DNA from: Myxococcales bacterium
GTDB taxonomy: Bacteria > Myxococcota_A > Polyangia > Haliangiales > Haliangiaceae
Direction of reading: 5' to 3'
DNA length: 64,000 bases
NCBI GenBank assembly: GCA_016717005.1
Contig: JADJUF010000019.1
Coordinates: forward strand, 1-64,000
Shown: piece after piece, positions 61,044 to 64,000 of the stretch
Position numbering within the stretch: position 1 is the first letter of the stretch
Layout of the letters: every line of letters begins with the position of its first letter
The notes under the pieces: model-generated
The model's input: only the letters and a program-made list of their open reading frames with translations
The model's database searches: none
What the model was told of the DNA's origin: nothing
Position numbers and translations under genes: made by a program

Positions 61044-62857
61044 GCCGCGGGATCCTCGACGAACACCTGGTGCTCGACCAGGCGCTTGTACAGGCCGCCG
61101 GCGGCCATCAGCTCGGCGTGGCGACCGCTCTCGGCGACCTTGCCGCCGTGGACCACGACGATGCGATCGGCGTCGCGCACGGTCGACAGCCGGTGCGCGA
61201 CCACCAGCGTGGTGCGGTCGCGCATCAGCCGGGCCAGCGCCTCCTGGACCTGGGCCTCGCTCTCGGAGTCGAGGTTCGAGGTGGCCTCGTCGAGGATCAG
61301 CACCCGCGGGTCGACCAGCAGCGCCCGCGCGATCGCGATGCGCTGCTTCTGCCCGCCCGACAGCTTGACGCCGCGCTCGCCGATCATCGTGCCGTAGCCC
61401 TCGGGGAAGCTCATGATGAAGTCGTGGGCGTTGGCGTCGCGGGCGGCCTGGTGGATCTGCGCGTCGGTGGCGTCGTCCCTGCCGTAGGCCAGGTTGTCGC
61501 GCAGCGTGCCGGCGAACAGCACCGGCTCCTGCGCCACCATCGCGGTGGCCCGGCGCAGCTCGCCGAGCGCGAGCGCGCGCACGTCGACGCCCTCGAGCGT
61601 GACCCGGCCGGCGTCGACGTCGAAGAACCGCAGCAGCAGCTGCAGCACGGTGGTCTTGCCGGCGCCCGACGGGCCGACCAGGGCCACGACCTCGCCCGGG
61701 GCCACGGTCAGGTCGAAGCCGTGCAGCACCGGGTGGTCGGCCCGGGCCGGGTACGCGAAGTCGACCTGCTCGAACCGGATCGCGCCGTCGCCGGGCGGCA
61801 GCGGCACCGGCCGGTCGGGATCGCGGATCTCCGGCACGGTGTCGATGATCGCGTACAGGCGCTCGGTGGCGCCGGCGGCGCGCTGCAGCGCGCCCCACAG
61901 GCTGGCCAGCTCGGCCAGCGCCCCGGCGACGATGAACGTGTACAGGAAGAACGAGGTCAGCTCGCCGGGCGTGATCTCGCCGCGGATCATCGCGCGCCCG
62001 CCCAGCCACACCACCGCGGCGATCGCGACGTAGCCGGCGGTGGTGGCGGCCGAGAAGAACGACGCCCGCCACCGCACCAGCGACAGCGAGCGCTGGAACG
62101 CGTCCTCGACGCCGGCCCGGTAGCGGCCGGCCTCGTGGCGCTCGCGCACGAACGCCTGCACGGTCTGGATCGCGCCCAGCGCCTCCTGGACGTGGCCCGA
62201 CACCGTGGCCAGCCCGTCCTGGACGCGCTTGCTCATGCGTCGGATCGCGCGGCCGAACACCATCGTGCCCAGCACGATCGGCGGGATCACCGCGAGCATC
62301 AGCAGCGTCAGCTTGACGTTGGTGACGAACAGGAGCGCGAGGCCGCCGATCAGCTGGACCACGTTGCGCAAGGTCAGCGACAGCTCGCTGCCGACGACGC
62401 CCTCGACCACGGTCACGTCCGAGGCCAGCCGGCCGACCAGCTCGCCGGTGCGGCGCTCGTGGAACCACGCCAGCGGCAGCCGCAGGATGCGCTCGAACAC
62501 CAGCGCCCGCAGGTCGGCGACCACCCGCTCGCCGAGCCAGCTCATCGAGTAGTGGCGGATCCAGACCAGCACCGCGTGGACGACGAACACCGCGCACAGC
62601 ACCAGCACGACCGAGTCGAGCTGCGCCGCCGACTGCTCGGACAGGCCGGCGTCGACGGCGTACTTGGCCGCGGCCGGGTAGACCAGCGACAGCCCCGACG
62701 CCAGCAAGAGCGTGATCAGCGCGACGATCAGGCGGCCGGTGTGCGGGCGCAGCAGCGTCGCGATGCGCCACAGGATCGCCAGGCGGTCGCGGGTCAGGGG
62801 CGGGCGCTCGTCGGGGCCGGGCGGCCCGCTGGGCTCGTCGTCGTCGTCGTCGCTCAC
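61040..62857 (-). CDS. ABC exporter, fused permease and ATPase (MsbA/BmrA-like)
   Basis: A 605-residue half-transporter starting at GTG. An acidic N-terminal stretch (DDDDDEPSG) precedes six membrane helices (residues about 40-320), then the nucleotide-binding domain: Walker A VGPSGAGKTT near residue 395, Q-loop MVAQEPVLFAGTLRDNLAYG, signature LSGGQKQR, Walker B VLILDEATSNLD and the switch His in VVAHRLSTV. Such proteins act as homodimers exporting lipids, drugs or peptides. TAGGGT is exactly 6 nt before the start. The next gene, an alpha/beta hydrolase, overlaps its stop. Confidence 0.93.
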   Translation of the reverse strand: MSDDDDDEPSGPPGPDERPPLTRDRLAILWRIATLLRPHTGRLIVALITLLLASGLSLVYPAAAKYAVDAGLSEQSAAQLDSVVLVLCAVFVVHAVLVWIRHYSMSWLGERVVADLRALVFERILRLPLAWFHERRTGELVGRLASDVTVVEGVVGSELSLTLRNVVQLIGGLALLFVTNVKLTLLMLAVIPPIVLGTMVFGRAIRRMSKRVQDGLATVSGHVQEALGAIQTVQAFVRERHEAGRYRAGVEDAFQRSLSLVRWRASFFSAATTAGYVAIAAVVWLGGRAMIRGEITPGELTSFFLYTFIVAGALAELASLWGALQRAAGATERLYAIIDTVPEIRDPDRPVPLPPGDGAIRFEQVDFAYPARADHPVLHGFDLTVAPGEVVALVGPSGAGKTTVLQLLLRFFDVDAGRVTLEGVDVRALALGELRRATAMVAQEPVLFAGTLRDNLAYGRDDATDAQIHQAARDANAHDFIMSFPEGYGTMIGERGVKLSGGQKQRIAIARALLVDPRVLILDEATSNLDSESEAQVQEALARLMRDRTTLVVAHRLSTVRDADRIVVVHGGKVAESGRHAELMAAGGLYKRLVEHQVFVEDPAA

Positions 62858-62863
62858 GGCGCT

Positions 62864-62869
62864 ACCCTA
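62864..62869 (-). promoter_or_regulatory. -10 hexamer TAGGGT placed for a leaderless mRNA
   Basis: On the minus strand TAGGGT is followed by 6 nt and the GTG of the ABC exporter at 62857; no ribosome-binding sequence is present. Confidence 0.5.
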
Positions 62870-62986
62870 GCAGACCGGTCGGGGGCGTCCGTCGACGCCG
62901 CCCCGGTCGATCGGTCAGGTGGGCGCGCGCGACCAGCGCGCCAGTGGCGTCGGCCCGCGGCGGCGCCGCGCCGTCGGCGCCGGTGG

Positions 62987-64000
62987 TCACGCCGCCGGCG
63001 CCGCCGGCTCGGTGAAGAACCGCACGAGCTCGTCCTCCTGCGCGGCGGCGTCCTTGTGGCCCAGCTCGATCAGCTCGCTGGCCCAGTTGCCGTCGAACAG
63101 CAGGTACGACAGCAGGTCGTTCTCGCTGCCGCTCTCGCGATCGGCCAGGCGCTCGATCAGCCGGCGCGTGACCGGGCTCGACACCAGCAGCTTGCCGCTG
63201 TGCACGAACGTCGACGCCATCATGCCGATGTCGGTCGACGGGCGGATGTGCATGGCCTCGATCGACCGGAGCGGCGCGCCCCGCAGGCGGATCAGCTCGC
63301 GGTTCATCACCTCGACGAAGTCGGGCCCGAACGCCGCGGTGCCGGCGGCCAGGATCGCGTTGATCCGCTTCATCCGGTCGAGGTCGTACTCGGTGTGGTC
63401 GAGCATCAGCGCGTTGAGCGCCTTGCCGAGCAGGAACAGCGGCTGCGGGTAGCCGGCGGGCAGCGGGCCGGGCGCGGGCGCGGGCGCGGCCTCGATGTGC
63501 CGCAGCGACACCATCAACATCCGGTCGGCGCCCAGGCGGATCGCCGGCGACATCGGCGTGTTCTGGCGCAGGCCGCCGTCGGTGTAGAACGCGTCGCCGA
63601 TCTTCACCGAGGGGAACAGCAGCGGGATCGCCGCCGACGCCAGCACGTGGCGCGGGCCGATGCGCGCGGCCTGGTGGCGGACGAACGGGTCCTTGCTCCA
63701 GCCGGTCGGCACCGGCCCCGCCGACGACACGAACACGACGGTGTGGCCGCTGCCGACGTGGGTCGCCGACACCGACATCGCGTGCAGGACACCCGAGCGC
63801 AGGTTGCGGTCGATGCCGGCCCACGGGATGTGCTTGACGACGAACCGCTCGAGCCCGCTGGTGTCGAGCAGCCCGCCGTAGCGGAAGCTGCCGGGCTTCG
63901 GCGGCGGGGGCTCGCGGCCGACCAGCTGCTTGGTCGCGCGCCACAGATCGCGCGCGCCCAGGCCGATCAGCTCCTCGATGCGCAGCGCGCGCCACGCGTC
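62987..64000 (-). CDS. Patatin-like phospholipase family protein, C-terminal part
   Basis: The frame is open to the window edge, so 337 residues of the C-terminal part are seen. The catalytic Asp motif is FYTDGGLRQNTPMSPAIRLGADRMLMV, preceded by PRHVLASAAIPLLFPSVKIG, both typical of bacterial patatins of the RssA/ExoU-like group. The GxSxG nucleophile and the glycine-rich oxyanion loop lie beyond the edge. The long C-terminal extension (MKRINAILAAGTAAFGPDFVEVMNRELIRLRGAPLRSIEAMHIRPSTDIG) matches the domain that follows patatin in similar predicted lipases. It would hydrolyse membrane lipid acyl esters. It is followed by a short gap before the ABC exporter. Confidence 0.88.
   Translation of the reverse strand, partial: DAWRALRIEELIGLGARDLWRATKQLVGREPPPPKPGSFRYGGLLDTSGLERFVVKHIPWAGIDRNLRSGVLHAMSVSATHVGSGHTVVFVSSAGPVPTGWSKDPFVRHQAARIGPRHVLASAAIPLLFPSVKIGDAFYTDGGLRQNTPMSPAIRLGADRMLMVSLRHIEAAPAPAPGPLPAGYPQPLFLLGKALNALMLDHTEYDLDRMKRINAILAAGTAAFGPDFVEVMNRELIRLRGAPLRSIEAMHIRPSTDIGMMASTFVHSGKLLVSSPVTRRLIERLADRESGSENDLLSYLLFDGNWASELIELGHKDAAAQEDELVRFFTEPAAPAA

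Overview
The window looks like a chromosomal segment of a very GC-rich myxobacterium, probably near the Kofleriaceae/Haliangium side of Myxococcota. This is inferred from content: large Ser/Thr kinases fused to STAND-type ATPase and formylglycine-enzyme-like domains, two sigma-54 enhancer-binding proteins, many proline/alanine-rich lipoproteins, a DUF1592/DUF1552 pair, an ADYC-type lipoprotein and an eCIS-type DUF4157 protein. No rRNA, tRNA, CRISPR, prophage or transposase was recognised.

Layout. 0-9.7 kb: the end of egtB and all of egtD (ergothioneine), a beta-propeller-like lipoprotein, a glutathione transferase, a HEAT-like lipoprotein, a DUF4157 protein and a SulP/STAS permease. 9.7-13.2 kb: two paralogous small methyltransferases, a receiver-like protein and a sigma-54 activator, ending in two direct repeats. 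13.2-19.3 kb: a methyltransferase with PqqD-like N-terminal regions, a lipoprotein, and the DUF1592/DUF1552 pair. 19.5-23.3 kb: a secreted protein and an overlapping sigma factor / membrane TPR / surface lipoprotein operon. 23.3-29.6 kb: acyl-CoA dehydrogenase, membrane protein and a two-subunit biotin-dependent acyl-CoA carboxylase, best fitting leucine (methylcrotonyl-CoA) degradation. 29.8-35.9 kb: M1 and M3 peptidase lipoproteins and a MiaE-like tRNA hydroxylase. 35.9-43.8 kb: a kinase-ATPase, an ECF sigma/anti-sigma pair and a SWIM-SNF2 helicase. 44-51.3 kb: a secreted M4 protease, a three-gene overlapping operon (RNA ligase, Ham1-like bidomain protein, AbiEii-like nucleotidyltransferase), a HutD-barstar fusion and a secreted protein. 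51.4-58.9 kb: an FHA sigma-54 activator translationally coupled to a kinase-STAND-SUMF1 protein, then an ADYC-type lipoprotein; sigma-54 promoters precede the first and the last of these. 58.9-64 kb: two small exported proteins, an alpha/beta hydrolase, an ABC exporter and a truncated patatin.

The most unusual signals are: (1) the RNA ligase / Ham1-like / nucleotidyltransferase operon, a plausible RNA-repair or defence cassette; (2) a repeat family of paired hairpins that begins exactly at the stop codons of four minus-strand genes, with compensatory stem changes; (3) a recurring TAnnnT hexamer exactly 6 nt before start codons, and two sigma-54 promoters whose predicted start sites lie 2-3 nt before ATG, both implying leaderless or near-leaderless mRNAs; (4) four large genes each broken by one frameshift of the same sense, three of them at GC-dinucleotide runs, which may be assembly errors.
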